DNA of 41,703 bases from an uncultured Oscillibacter sp. (GTDB lineage: Bacteria > Bacillota > Clostridia > Oscillospirales > Oscillospiraceae), in the NCBI GenBank assembly GCA_900770295.1, contig CAAGJQ010000001.1, positions 1 through 41,703 of the forward strand, given 5' to 3'. The stretch's first letter is position 1. Every line of letters begins with the position of its first letter. Shown one piece after another: positions 25,688 through 34,919 of this stretch. Under the pieces are notes generated by a model. The model ran no database searches. It was not told the DNA's origin and worked only from the letters and a program-made list of their open reading frames with translations. Both the position numbers and the translations under genes were made by a program.

Positions 25688-27118
25688 TCAGTCAATGGTG
25701 GGAACCCAGGGCTCGTAGTTGTCGAATTCCTTCATGGGATCGAAGGGCCGCAGATTGCTCACAGGCCGGGCGACCTTGGTCATGTTGTACAGATGGTACC
25801 ACTGCAGATACTCGGAGATGCTGTTGCCGCCCCAGGTACCGCAGCCGATGGTAGCGCTGGCCTTCAGGCCGCAGGGGATGCTGCCGCCGCCGGTGGGCAT
25901 GTTGATCTTGAAGCGGCCCACAGGGAAACGATCAGAGGCATAGTCGATATGCTCTTCGTTCTTTGTCCACAGAGAGGAACTGTGGCCAGCGCCCTCCACA
26001 TAGAGGGTCTCAACGGCGTGATCCACGGCCTCTTCAAAGGTCTTGTAAGTGGTGTAGCGCAGGACAGGAGCCAGGATCTCGCGGCAGAGCACATCCTGCT
26101 CACCCCAAGCCTGGTTCTTCAGCAGGACGAGCTTGGTACTCTCAGGGATATCCTCGCCAAACATCTCGCCCAGCAGATGGGGCACGCGGCCGACGATCTG
26201 CCGGTTGATACGAGTGCCGCCATTGGGGAACAGCAGACTACGGAAGGCATCGATTTTTTCCTTACCCTCCAGCAGATAGGCACCGTTGTCCACCATGGCC
26301 TTTACAAAGGCCTCCTCGTTCTCCTCGGGAATATAGACAGTCTGGTCGCCAGTGCAGGGAACACCGTTGTCGTTGGGACGGCTCAGCATGATGTTGGCCG
26401 CAATGAAATCATACTCCTCCACAGGGATGTCTTTGTCGATGATCTCCTGGCAGTTGCCCTGACCAACGCCGTAGGCAGGCTTACCGGAGGAGTAGACGGC
26501 CTTCACCATACCAGGTCCGCCGGTTCCGATGTTCACATCACAGTGATGCAGCAGGGCATCAGTGGCTTCCACACATGCCTCTTCAGCAGAGATGCCCAGT
26601 ACCAGTTCCCGGGGAGCACCGATGGACTCCAGACGGTCCTGAATGAAGCCGATTGCCACATCAGAAACATGTGCGGAAGAGGGATGGGGAGCAATGATGA
26701 TAGAGTTGCGGCACTTCAGGCCAAACATGGAGTTGCACAGGATAGTAGCCAAGGGGTTCGTGCTGGGCATGACAGCACCGATGACGCCCATGGGCTTGAA
26801 CTTGAACTGTACGCCAGGCTCACCCGGGCAGTCCTTATAACCGACAGACTGAACGCCGCGGCAGTCTCTCCAGGCGCAGGCGGCGGAGCCAACCAGCTTC
26901 CGTTTCTTGCCTTCCAGGTTGCCCATACCGGTCTCAGACACAGCAGCCCGGGAAAGGTCATCAGCGTGGTCCACAAGGGCCAGGCCAACAGCGCGGACAA
27001 CCTCATCGATGGCGCGCTGATCCTTGTAATTTGCCTCAAACTTCCGCTGGGCAGCTCTGGAGCGGGCAACGAGGTCAGCGATGTAAGCTTCAGTGTGTTC
27101 ATTGCTAATGAATGCCAT
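25688..27118 (-). CDS. CoA-acylating aldehyde dehydrogenase (EutE/PduP/SauS-like)
   Basis: A 476-residue aldehyde dehydrogenase of the CoA-acylating branch. The catalytic Cys is Cys255 in NGVPCTGDQ. The fold landmarks GVIGAVMPSTNPLATIL (111-127) and IGTGGPGMVKA (197-207) are present. It converts an aldehyde plus CoA and NAD(P)+ to an acyl-CoA. EutE, PduP and SauS enzymes share this architecture, so acetaldehyde, propionaldehyde or sulfoacetaldehyde cannot be told apart here. No N-terminal encapsulation-type extension is seen. ATG at 27118 has AGGAG nine bases upstream; a TTG two codons earlier is less likely. With PduL and the acyl kinase it completes an aldehyde-to-acid ATP-yielding route. 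Confidence 0.88.
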   Translation of the reverse strand: MAFISNEHTEAYIADLVARSRAAQRKFEANYKDQRAIDEVVRAVGLALVDHADDLSRAAVSETGMGNLEGKKRKLVGSAACAWRDCRGVQSVGYKDCPGEPGVQFKFKPMGVIGAVMPSTNPLATILCNSMFGLKCRNSIIIAPHPSSAHVSDVAIGFIQDRLESIGAPRELVLGISAEEACVEATDALLHHCDVNIGTGGPGMVKAVYSSGKPAYGVGQGNCQEIIDKDIPVEEYDFIAANIMLSRPNDNGVPCTGDQTVYIPEENEEAFVKAMVDNGAYLLEGKEKIDAFRSLLFPNGGTRINRQIVGRVPHLLGEMFGEDIPESTKLVLLKNQAWGEQDVLCREILAPVLRYTTYKTFEEAVDHAVETLYVEGAGHSSSLWTKNEEHIDYASDRFPVGRFKINMPTGGGSIPCGLKASATIGCGTWGGNSISEYLQWYHLYNMTKVARPVSNLRPFDPMKEFDNYEPWVPTID

Positions 27119-27153
27119 AATCAAAGTCTCCTATCTAAATAATTTTAATGGTT

Positions 27154-28395
27154 TTATGCCTGCTCCTTCAATTCACTGATCTTAGGCTCCTTGATCGTGC
27201 AAACGATGCAAGCACCAACCAGCACGGGGATCGCCCAAATCAGCATAGCCTTATCCATACCGATGGAGGGATATACCATACCGAAGATCTGAGTCGTGAG
27301 GTAGCAGCTGAACTTGAAGAGGGTCATAATCAGAGAAATACCGCCGACAATTTCCTGGGTGCTCAAATCAGTCTGCTTATACATCAGGCTGATATTATTG
27401 CAGGACTGCGCACCGTTGCAGAATCCATGGAGGGAGACGATAGCGCACAGGAGGCCAATGGAGGGGTCCTTCAGGAAGCAGACAGAGATCATGCAGAAAC
27501 CAGAAATAAATTCAGCGGGGATGATGACATTTTTCACACGGGAGCGGCTGGCAACAAAGCCACCCAGCAGAGAACCGGCCATACCGGCTAAGCCGGAATA
27601 TGCAACCGCACCGGAAGCAACACTGGCCTCAAATCCGAACTTATAAATGATCAGAGCAACAGAGAAGGTATTAAACACAACACCGCTGAAACCAGAGCAC
27701 AGGAAATACATTGCAAATTTGCGGACAGTAGAGTTCTTCCAAGCCGTTTTCCAGGCACTGATTGTTTCAGACAAGGCGCTGGATTCCTTATTGCGGCCCT
27801 GATATTCCTCAGCGCTGGGATAGGCAACCAGCCACAGAACCGTGCCAATCAGACCAACGAGGCCCAGCACAAAAAAGGTTCTCTGCCAGGACCCTACAAT
27901 TCGCATAATGGGGAACGTAATTGCCAGAGAGACGTACCGTCCAAAATAGGCGCCCGCGCCATAGATACCAGTCGCAAGAGTAGCACCCTTCTTATCAGCT
28001 CCGAAGACCTGATTGAAAACAGCGGCAACCAGTGAGAGCGTCATACCCTGACCGATGCCGAGAACCGCACGGGCTGCCAGCAGAGAGGGATAAGAGCCAA
28101 TGAAGAACAGAATGGCACTGACAAAAGTCAACACGCTTCCGAGTGCGTAGCACTTCTTTGTGCCCAATTTGATGGCGACCGCAGTGCCAACGATGAAATA
28201 GAACATATTCACCAGATTCTGAAGGCCGGTGAACATGCCCACCTGAGCGCCGCTCAAGCTGAGCTCTTCAGTGATTGTGGTCAGAAACGCGCTGACGCCG
28301 TACAGCATCAGGCACTGTCCAACTGCGACCATAAAAATTGCCGCGGTGATGATCCATCTGGACTTGTACACCTTGTTACTTAATGTAGTTTCCAT
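27154..28395 (-). CDS. MFS transporter, probable organic anion carrier
   Basis: A 413-residue major facilitator protein with twelve predicted spans and a central cytoplasmic loop at about residues 195-225. The loop after TM4 and the GMFTGLQNLVNMFYFIVGTAVAIKLGTKK region (TM2-3 loop) fit the oxalate/formate- and monocarboxylate-type MFS carriers. GGAGGG lies six bases before the ATG. It sits inside the catabolic operon between the OYE-type enzyme (38 bp) and the aldehyde dehydrogenase (35 bp), so it likely imports the pathway substrate or exports its product. Confidence 0.85.
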   Translation of the reverse strand: METTLSNKVYKSRWIITAAIFMVAVGQCLMLYGVSAFLTTITEELSLSGAQVGMFTGLQNLVNMFYFIVGTAVAIKLGTKKCYALGSVLTFVSAILFFIGSYPSLLAARAVLGIGQGMTLSLVAAVFNQVFGADKKGATLATGIYGAGAYFGRYVSLAITFPIMRIVGSWQRTFFVLGLVGLIGTVLWLVAYPSAEEYQGRNKESSALSETISAWKTAWKNSTVRKFAMYFLCSGFSGVVFNTFSVALIIYKFGFEASVASGAVAYSGLAGMAGSLLGGFVASRSRVKNVIIPAEFISGFCMISVCFLKDPSIGLLCAIVSLHGFCNGAQSCNNISLMYKQTDLSTQEIVGGISLIMTLFKFSCYLTTQIFGMVYPSIGMDKAMLIWAIPVLVGACIVCTIKEPKISELKEQA

Positions 28396-28433
28396 TTGTT
28401 TCCCTCCAAATTATGATTTATGTTTGTAGGTGC

Positions 28434-30419
28434 TCACAGGTTGTAGATGATCTCGAAAGCGTCGTGGACCGCGTTGTAGATATTACCCACGCGCTTTCCG
28501 GAGCCGATCTCATAGACGTTGATTCCAGTGCCGCTCAGTTCGGAGGCAAAGGACGGATTGGAACGCATGCCGATGGACACCACCACGGTATCTGCCTTGA
28601 GGAGCGTTTCACTGCCATTGGAAGCAGCGATGACCGCGCCCTCGTCGTTAATGGACAGCAGCCGATGGCCCGTATAAACAGGAACCTTGTGGTATTCCAG
28701 CATATCCTTGAGCATGTTCTTATGCTGATTGGGAACAAATTCCACGCTCATGATATCCGGCAGGGCCTCTACCAGGGAGACCTTCTTCCCCTGCATCACA
28801 AAGTGCATGGCGGTTTCACAGCCGATTTCACCGCCGCCGACCACGACGACCGTATCACCAACAGGCTTCTTTCCGGTCAGCGCGTCAATAGCGGAAACAC
28901 TCTTGGCGTGGTCAATGCCGGGAATGGACCGGGGCATAACGGAAGATGCGCCCAGAGCCAAAATTGCCACATCAGGTCTAACCGCTTTTACCGTGTCAGC
29001 GGTAACAGTGGTGTTCATAATGATGGGAACGTCAAGGTCCTTCAGTTCCCGCTGATACCATTCATTCAGTTCCGCGACCTCTGTCTTGAGCGGGCGGTTG
29101 CCGGCAGCCAGCAGTTCACCGCCGAGCACATCGCTCTTCTCATAGAGCACCACTGTGTGGCCCATCTCAGCGGCCATACGAGCGGCTTCCATACCTGCCA
29201 CACCGCCGCCGACGACCATGATCTTCTTCGGCTCCACGGGTTTCCTCATGCTGAATTCGGATTCCCGCATAGCCCGGGGATTCACAGCGCAGGTGGCGCC
29301 CAAGCCCTTATCCAGGAGGCGGCCAACGCAGCCGGCATTGCAGCCGATACAGGGGCGGATCTTCTCCGGCATACCCATTTCCACTTTCTTGGGGAAGTCA
29401 GGGTCTGCCAGAGAGGGGCGGGAGAGGACAAATGCATCCGCCTTTCCTTCCTTCAGCGCCTGAGCACACAGATAAGGATCACCCATACGGGAACCAGCCA
29501 AAATAGGAATACTCACTGCTTCCTTGGCTTTGGCATACAGATCCAGAGCGTGGCCCCGGGGCAAATAAGAAGGCGGGCAGGCATAGTAGAAAGAATCGTA
29601 AGTACCAGTGTCCACACTCAGTGCGGCGAAGCCCATGGCTTCCAGCTTCTTGCAGATCTCAATGCCTTCCTCCAAGGTACGGCCAACCTCTTCTTCACCG
29701 GTCAGAGATGCCTTGTTGAAGCCCTTCATATAGCTCTTCAATCCCAGACGCATCGTCACAGGATAGTTTTCGCCGCAGACCTGGTGAATGCCGTCGATGA
29801 TTTCCTTGCAGACGCGAAGACGATTGTCCAAGCTGCCGCCGTATTCATCCTCCCGATGGTTGGTGAGAGACATAGCAAACTGATCCAGCAAATAGCCCCA
29901 GTGCATGGCATGCAGCTCAACGCCCTGGATGCCGGATGCTTTCATGAGAGCAGCGCCCTCTACCATCTGCTCCACTTTCTGCTTGATTTGGTCCTTTGTC
30001 AGTGCCTGGCAAAGAGTATCCGGGTTATGATAGTCCGGCAGGACAGAAGGGGCCAGATATCCGGGGGCATTTCGTCCGAAGCCCATGGATACTTGGCAGA
30101 ACAACCGAGTATTATATGCGTCACAGCGTTCCACCAACCGATCCGCATACTTGCGGAATACCGAAGGATTGTACAGCGGGCTCTTCGTAGTCTTCGGGTC
30201 AAAGGGATCGACCTTGGTGTCGGTCACCTGGACGCCAACGGTGATCAGTCCAAATCCGCCTTTGGCTCGCTCGCCAAAGTAATCAAGGACCGCTTGGCCA
30301 AATTCATGGTTAGGACCCTGGATATGGGCAATTCCCATGGGGCCCATGCAAAATCGGTTTTTAACTTTCACATTACCGATGTTAAATGGGGTAAAGAGGT
30401 TCTTCAAATCATCATTCAT
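28434..30419 (-). CDS. OYE-type Fe-S flavoenzyme (2,4-dienoyl-CoA reductase family)
   Basis: A 661-residue enzyme. Residues 1-345 are an FMN TIM barrel of the Old Yellow Enzyme family, with the pattern GVELHAMHWGYLLDQF (166-181) and NHREDEYGGSLDNR (187-200). A [4Fe-4S] motif follows (Cys357, 360, 364, 377). FAD (GGGVAG 404-409) and NAD(P) (VVVVGGGEIGCETA) domains make up the rest. Relatives reduce enoyl-CoA, bile-acid, bilirubin and other conjugated C=C bonds, or demethylate amines. The true substrate is unknown. ATG at 30419 has AAGGA upstream and overlaps the stop of the NadC-like gene by 8 nt, indicating coupling. Confidence 0.88.
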   Translation of the reverse strand: MNDDLKNLFTPFNIGNVKVKNRFCMGPMGIAHIQGPNHEFGQAVLDYFGERAKGGFGLITVGVQVTDTKVDPFDPKTTKSPLYNPSVFRKYADRLVERCDAYNTRLFCQVSMGFGRNAPGYLAPSVLPDYHNPDTLCQALTKDQIKQKVEQMVEGAALMKASGIQGVELHAMHWGYLLDQFAMSLTNHREDEYGGSLDNRLRVCKEIIDGIHQVCGENYPVTMRLGLKSYMKGFNKASLTGEEEVGRTLEEGIEICKKLEAMGFAALSVDTGTYDSFYYACPPSYLPRGHALDLYAKAKEAVSIPILAGSRMGDPYLCAQALKEGKADAFVLSRPSLADPDFPKKVEMGMPEKIRPCIGCNAGCVGRLLDKGLGATCAVNPRAMRESEFSMRKPVEPKKIMVVGGGVAGMEAARMAAEMGHTVVLYEKSDVLGGELLAAGNRPLKTEVAELNEWYQRELKDLDVPIIMNTTVTADTVKAVRPDVAILALGASSVMPRSIPGIDHAKSVSAIDALTGKKPVGDTVVVVGGGEIGCETAMHFVMQGKKVSLVEALPDIMSVEFVPNQHKNMLKDMLEYHKVPVYTGHRLLSINDEGAVIAASNGSETLLKADTVVVSIGMRSNPSFASELSGTGINVYEIGSGKRVGNIYNAVHDAFEIIYNL

Positions 30420-31287
30420 TGTTATTGTCCTTTTCATTTTGAGCCTGAAATTCACTGGAATGGCAATCGCATTTGTGGGGACGGTCCGGTGCAACAACAT
30501 CAAACCGCATATCCAGCATAGGGGCATCAATGATGGCCTTGCCCACGCCCACGATATCTACCGGCAAATCCCGTAGGCGCGCCATGTCTGCCATAGTCAC
30601 ATTTCCCGCAAACGCGATCTGCGGAACCCTGGCCATAAATTCCATTGATCTTTGGAGTTCCGAGAAATCTTCCAGATTACCCGTATCCAGGAACAACACA
30701 TCTGCGCCATATTCCGCCGCGGTCCAGCAGTCCAAGCCCAGATCGCCCCGCTTTTTTACCTGAATGACTCTGGCTTTTCCTTCCAGTTCCGGCATGGAAT
30801 TAACAGTATCCAGCGTCTCACGGATGCCACCCAGCATAGCAACATAGTTTTTGTCTAGGTAGACCATGGGCTTGTCCAGCATTCGGATACCACAGCCGCC
30901 GGTAGCTACCGCCCGGCGGTAAGCCTCTTTGACTTGTGGGTGTACCTTTTTCCAGGAGCCGCATACGACCCGGAATTTCCCCTCGGCGGCGGCAACGAAT
31001 GCTGCCGCCGAGGTGGCGATACCGGAAGTTTTCGCCATGGGTCCAATGAGGTGGTCTTCAGCCATGGTCATTTGTTTCGGGGTACCTTTCAAGGTCATGA
31101 CTGCCTGACCCGCGGACACGTGATCGCCTTCTGCGCACCGCATCGTTACAGTCAGGCCAAGCTCCTCAGCAGATTTCACCGCATCATCAATGCCGGAGAG
31201 AATGCCATTGGCTTCCGTGTAAATTGAACCAGTCATCTCCTCCTCGGAGATCGGGGCAAATATGACATCACGGATATCCATTGTCAT
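30412..31287 (-). CDS. NadC-like (quinolinate phosphoribosyltransferase-fold) protein
   Basis: A 291-residue protein with the layout of type II phosphoribosyltransferases such as NadC and ModD: an N-terminal open-faced sandwich, then an alpha/beta barrel. SGIATSAAAF (88-97) matches the NadC SGIAT block and GADVLFLDTGN the DxxLLDN block. Key NadC residues are changed: the DTRKTTPGLR-type loop reads CGSWKKVHPQVK (109-120), and the GGGxNHR loop reads GGCGIRM. It therefore probably does not make NAD from quinolinate. It may act on another base or nucleotide. It lies 2 nt after the LarA-like gene and overlaps the OYE gene, so it is firmly in the operon. The start is supported by AAAGGA. Confidence 0.75.
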   Translation of the reverse strand: MTMDIRDVIFAPISEEEMTGSIYTEANGILSGIDDAVKSAEELGLTVTMRCAEGDHVSAGQAVMTLKGTPKQMTMAEDHLIGPMAKTSGIATSAAAFVAAAEGKFRVVCGSWKKVHPQVKEAYRRAVATGGCGIRMLDKPMVYLDKNYVAMLGGIRETLDTVNSMPELEGKARVIQVKKRGDLGLDCWTAAEYGADVLFLDTGNLEDFSELQRSMEFMARVPQIAFAGNVTMADMARLRDLPVDIVGVGKAIIDAPMLDMRFDVVAPDRPHKCDCHSSEFQAQNEKDNNNE

Positions 31288-31289
31288 CC

Positions 31290-32780
31290 TTATCCTTTGA
31301 ACTCCCGATGGTAGACATCTCTGTATACCTCCTCAGGATTAAAGCCACGCTGACGGAGATACTTGGGAAGGTGGATCTCATAGGTTTCCCGCTCTACATC
31401 ACCGACCTTGGCGATGATGTCCTTTGCTGCACTTTCAGAGCAGTTGATGTGACCGAAGCTGCCGTCAAAAGCAATGAAATGATCACACCCGACTTCTTTC
31501 TTAAACCGCTCCATAGCTTCTTCCAGCGTATCAGTTCTCCCTTTGATCAGATCAACAGAACGCTGTCCAGGGCCGCCGCCCTGCTGATTGCGGTCATTGA
31601 GCCACATATTATACTGCTCTTCACCGACCATGTAATACGGGCGCTGGGACAGATAATACATAAATCCCAACCCGATCCAGGTCTGATTCATGATACCGCC
31701 CTTAAATGTCTTGATGCACCCGTTGGCGACAGTTACCTTGGGAATTTTACCGCTGGGGTCAACACGCGGAGCGTCCACATAATCCGTCATGCATCCCCAG
31801 GGAATATCCATGTTGAAGAAATCAACATCCGCTTCGCTGAGGCATCCGAAAATCATGCCGGCAGTATGCAGATAATGAGGCCACTTGCCGCCATCCAGCA
31901 CAGCTGCCCAGTCATCCAGCTTTGTAAACAGGAGGCGGATAAAGGTGTAATCCCGCAGCATGTTTGCCATGGTATAGCGCTCACACTCATACAGGCTGTT
32001 GTTAGAGTGAATGCTGTACACACCATTGGGGTTCGTATTCATGATCGTGGCAAACGTCCAGCGCTTCTGCACGAAGTCGGAGTCGTAGATGGCCTGAGGG
32101 AATACCATGCCATTCCACGTGGATGAGAAACGGTGCATGGAGCAGCGCGTCTCGATTCTCCCGAAATTCATGACGAAAGACTTGAACAAACGGTTCATGC
32201 CTCTGTGGAGGTACTGCTCCCGGGGATCGTCATAATACGCGTAGACCATATGATCACAGTCGTAGACAAGGCTGTTTCCATAGAACTTTCCGAGCCGCGT
32301 TTGAATAGCGACGCCATCCTCATAGGGGCAGGTACCGATCACTTCACAACCCAGGTAATTCTCCAGATCAAAGAATTCCTTGACCTCGACAGATTCCTGA
32401 GGCAGACGGTACATGGCCATGATGACTCTCGCCCGGTAGTTGCCTGTACGCTCTTCGATGACCTCCTTGATCGCCTTCACCATGGCCATATAGGGCTTTC
32501 CGCCCATGATGCCGTATCCATGTTCCGACACGGTGATATTAATGCGGTCATCCGGTTTGATCATGGACATGTCCACATTTTTCAGAGACTCTCTGGTGGC
32601 CTCCTCAATTTTCTTGAGGTCATCGCCTTCGTTATAGATGGCGGGTTTGATCCCGGGGAAAAGCTCATGGACGTTCAGAGATTTCATTCCCTCTACCTGA
32701 TAGAAATGCTTCTCCGGCGTGTTCGCAAACTGGGACGGCGGATACATTGCCGGGGCAACCGGCGGATACATATTAATCAT
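31290..32780 (-). CDS. Putative LarA-family (nickel-pincer) enzyme
   Basis: A 496-residue protein that I assign tentatively to the LarA (lactate racemase, DUF2088-type) superfamily. After about 75 residues, PDDRINITVSEHGYGIMGGKPYMAMVKAI matches the position of the LarA SDHTRP strand-loop. Further on, His192, Lys200 and His216 (YLHRGMNRLFKSF ... RCSMHRF) are spaced almost as LarA His174, Lys184 and His200, which bind and work with the nickel-pincer cofactor. The counterpart of LarA His108 is not obvious (AMYRLP). The C-terminal half is not recognised. larE, larB and larC in the same window support the idea. AAAGGAG lies seven bases before the ATG. Substrate and reaction are unknown; racemisation, epimerisation or a dehydrogenation are possible. 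Confidence 0.5.
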   Translation of the reverse strand: MINMYPPVAPAMYPPSQFANTPEKHFYQVEGMKSLNVHELFPGIKPAIYNEGDDLKKIEEATRESLKNVDMSMIKPDDRINITVSEHGYGIMGGKPYMAMVKAIKEVIEERTGNYRARVIMAMYRLPQESVEVKEFFDLENYLGCEVIGTCPYEDGVAIQTRLGKFYGNSLVYDCDHMVYAYYDDPREQYLHRGMNRLFKSFVMNFGRIETRCSMHRFSSTWNGMVFPQAIYDSDFVQKRWTFATIMNTNPNGVYSIHSNNSLYECERYTMANMLRDYTFIRLLFTKLDDWAAVLDGGKWPHYLHTAGMIFGCLSEADVDFFNMDIPWGCMTDYVDAPRVDPSGKIPKVTVANGCIKTFKGGIMNQTWIGLGFMYYLSQRPYYMVGEEQYNMWLNDRNQQGGGPGQRSVDLIKGRTDTLEEAMERFKKEVGCDHFIAFDGSFGHINCSESAAKDIIAKVGDVERETYEIHLPKYLRQRGFNPEEVYRDVYHREFKG

Positions 32781-32802
32781 AATGTGACTCCTTTCTGTTG
32801 GA

Positions 32803-34878
32803 TTATTTCTGGACCGTCAGCAGCTGCTGCGTATCCGGGTCAAACCAGTTGGCCGGATCGTGCAAAGTCTCTTCCGCATAGAAGTACTTCTTTTCTTCTG
32901 CCAGCGGGAACAGCGGATAATCTTTATACAGCTCTTCAGGAATGTCACGGACCGCCATGAATGCGTCGGTATAGAACTTGTCATACTTCACTTCACCCGG
33001 ATCATAGCCGTTTTTCACCAGCAGTTTGGCGGAAACGGTAGCGCAGTACTTGGCGCATCCGGACATCATACCGAGGCGCTTGACCAGCTTCATGACCGTG
33101 TCATAGCCTTCCAGAATTGCCTCACAGGTCTCCGCAACCGTGATTTTGAAGCACATGCAGACGAGGGCAGTGGGATACAGCTTTGCATTGCGGCACATTT
33201 CCAGGATCTTCTCGTGGTTTTCCTTCTTGATCGTAATGGGCAGAGGCTTTTCCTCATCTCTGGGCACAAAGCTGACAGCTTCCTTCGGGCAGAAGTCAAA
33301 GCAGAGTCCGCAGTCCAGGCACTCATCCACATCCAATACCGCTTTGTAGTTGGATTCACAACGCAGGCATCTTTCAGCCTCAGCCACCACGGTCTCTTCA
33401 TCGTAGCCCAGCAGAGATTCGGTCATGGTTCCCTTGCGCTCCGGGAAGGAAATGTATTTCTCTCTCGGTCTCTTGGTGGCATACAGTGCATCCGTATGCT
33501 GCTGTCTGGGCTTCCGGATTTCATCTCCGGTCCAAAGAACGCCCTTGCCTCCCAGATACTGATCAATGGAGACAGCCGCCTTCTTACCATCAGCCACAGC
33601 GGTAATGGCAAAGTCGGAGCCTCTGGTCATATCGCCGCCGGCGAAGATGCCGGGCTGAGAAGTCATCAGCGTCACATCATCCGTCACGAAGACACCCTTT
33701 TCGGTAGTCTTGAATGCGTCTTTGGGGACGAAGGGCAAATCGAAATACTGGGACACGGCAGGGATCACCATATCGCACGCGATAACGAATTCGGAGCCGG
33801 GAACGGCCTCCACCTTGCCACGGCCGTCCGCGCCCTTACCGGTGTTGATCATCTTCTGGCACTTAAGACCGCTGACAGAGCCGTCTCCAACGACTTCCGC
33901 AGGAGCCGCCAGCGGTACCAGCTTCACGCCCTCCTCCAGAGCTTCCACGATCTCAATGCGCTCTGCGGGCATATCCCCACGGTTCCGGCGATAAACGATG
34001 GTAACGTCCTCACAGCCCAGCCGTACAGCCGTCCGGGCCACGTCGATAGCGGTATTGCCGCCGCCAACCACGACGAGCTTCTGCCCGATCTTTACTTCCT
34101 TGCCGGTATTGACGTCCCGCAGGAAATCCAAACCGTGAACAACACCGGTCAGTTCCTCGCCGGGAACGCCCATCTTCTTGGAGAACTTCGCGCCGGTTGC
34201 AAGATAGATGGCATCGTGCCGGGCCTTCAGCGCATCCATCGTTACATCCTTGCCCAGAGAGCAACCAAAGTGCATCTGAACGCCGGCATCGATGATATGA
34301 TCGATTTCGCGCTGGAGGATGGCCTTGGGCAGGCGGTACTCAGGAATGCCGTAATACAGTACGCCGCCAGCAACCTTTTCTTCCTCATAAACGTGGACCT
34401 CATAGCCCAGCAGTGCCAGGAAGTAAGCGCAGGTCATACCGGAGGGACCGGCGCCCACGATGCCGACGCTCTTGCCATTGGCGGGCAGGGGCTCCACCTT
34501 GCGGGGCTGGCCATCGGAAAATGCCCGGTCAGCCACAAATCGCTTGATATCACGGATGGCAATGGGAGCATCTTTGGCACCACGGTTGCACTTGCCCTCG
34601 CAGGGGTGGTTGCAGATACGGCCGCAGACAGACGGGAATGGATTGGTCTTGAGGATCAGGTTATAGGCGTCCTCAAATCGCTTGTCTCCAACCAAGCCCA
34701 CATAGCCACACACATCTGTGTGGGCAGGGCAAGCGTTCGTGCAAGGCGCTGTCTTGGCTTTGCCCAAGCCATCCAGCGGCAGTACCCGGATAGTCTCACC
34801 AGGGCACTTTCTCTCACAGCTATGGCAGCCAATGCACTTTGAATAATCGACTACCGGGCTCTTTTTTAAGATCTTCAA
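32803..34878 (-). CDS. GltD-like flavoprotein with ferredoxin and BFD-like domains
   Basis: A 691-residue multi-domain redox protein. An N-terminal [4Fe-4S] motif (Cys15, 18, 21, 25) precedes a GltD-type unit with Cys46/50 and Cys85/89/93/97, an FAD loop GAGPSG (142-147) and an NAD(P) loop VVVGGGNTAIDVAR. After about residue 490 come a Cys-rich ferredoxin-like segment (CLRCESN ... CLDCGLCFDFCP) and a BFD-like [2Fe-2S] domain (CMCFKITVAETC ... GCAKYC). It should move electrons between NAD(P)H and ferredoxin or a partner enzyme. The start is TTG at 34878, set by AAAGGAGGAG at ideal spacing; no ATG is suitable. It lies 22 nt before the LarA-like gene, so the two are likely partners. Confidence 0.85.
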   Translation of the reverse strand: MKILKKSPVVDYSKCIGCHSCERKCPGETIRVLPLDGLGKAKTAPCTNACPAHTDVCGYVGLVGDKRFEDAYNLILKTNPFPSVCGRICNHPCEGKCNRGAKDAPIAIRDIKRFVADRAFSDGQPRKVEPLPANGKSVGIVGAGPSGMTCAYFLALLGYEVHVYEEEKVAGGVLYYGIPEYRLPKAILQREIDHIIDAGVQMHFGCSLGKDVTMDALKARHDAIYLATGAKFSKKMGVPGEELTGVVHGLDFLRDVNTGKEVKIGQKLVVVGGGNTAIDVARTAVRLGCEDVTIVYRRNRGDMPAERIEIVEALEEGVKLVPLAAPAEVVGDGSVSGLKCQKMINTGKGADGRGKVEAVPGSEFVIACDMVIPAVSQYFDLPFVPKDAFKTTEKGVFVTDDVTLMTSQPGIFAGGDMTRGSDFAITAVADGKKAAVSIDQYLGGKGVLWTGDEIRKPRQQHTDALYATKRPREKYISFPERKGTMTESLLGYDEETVVAEAERCLRCESNYKAVLDVDECLDCGLCFDFCPKEAVSFVPRDEEKPLPITIKKENHEKILEMCRNAKLYPTALVCMCFKITVAETCEAILEGYDTVMKLVKRLGMMSGCAKYCATVSAKLLVKNGYDPGEVKYDKFYTDAFMAVRDIPEELYKDYPLFPLAEEKKYFYAEETLHDPANWFDPDTQQLLTVQK

Positions 34879-34919
34879 TGATTTCTCCTCCTTTTTGGGT
34901 TTTCCATGATGTAGATAAG

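Noticed and set aside
28413..30521. Long plus-strand open frame opposite the OYE-type gene
   Set aside because: Antisense shadow of a strongly recognised enzyme, with no recognisable domain.
32860..34842. Long plus-strand open frame opposite the GltD-like flavoprotein
   Set aside because: Antisense shadow; the minus-strand protein has all the expected cofactor motifs.
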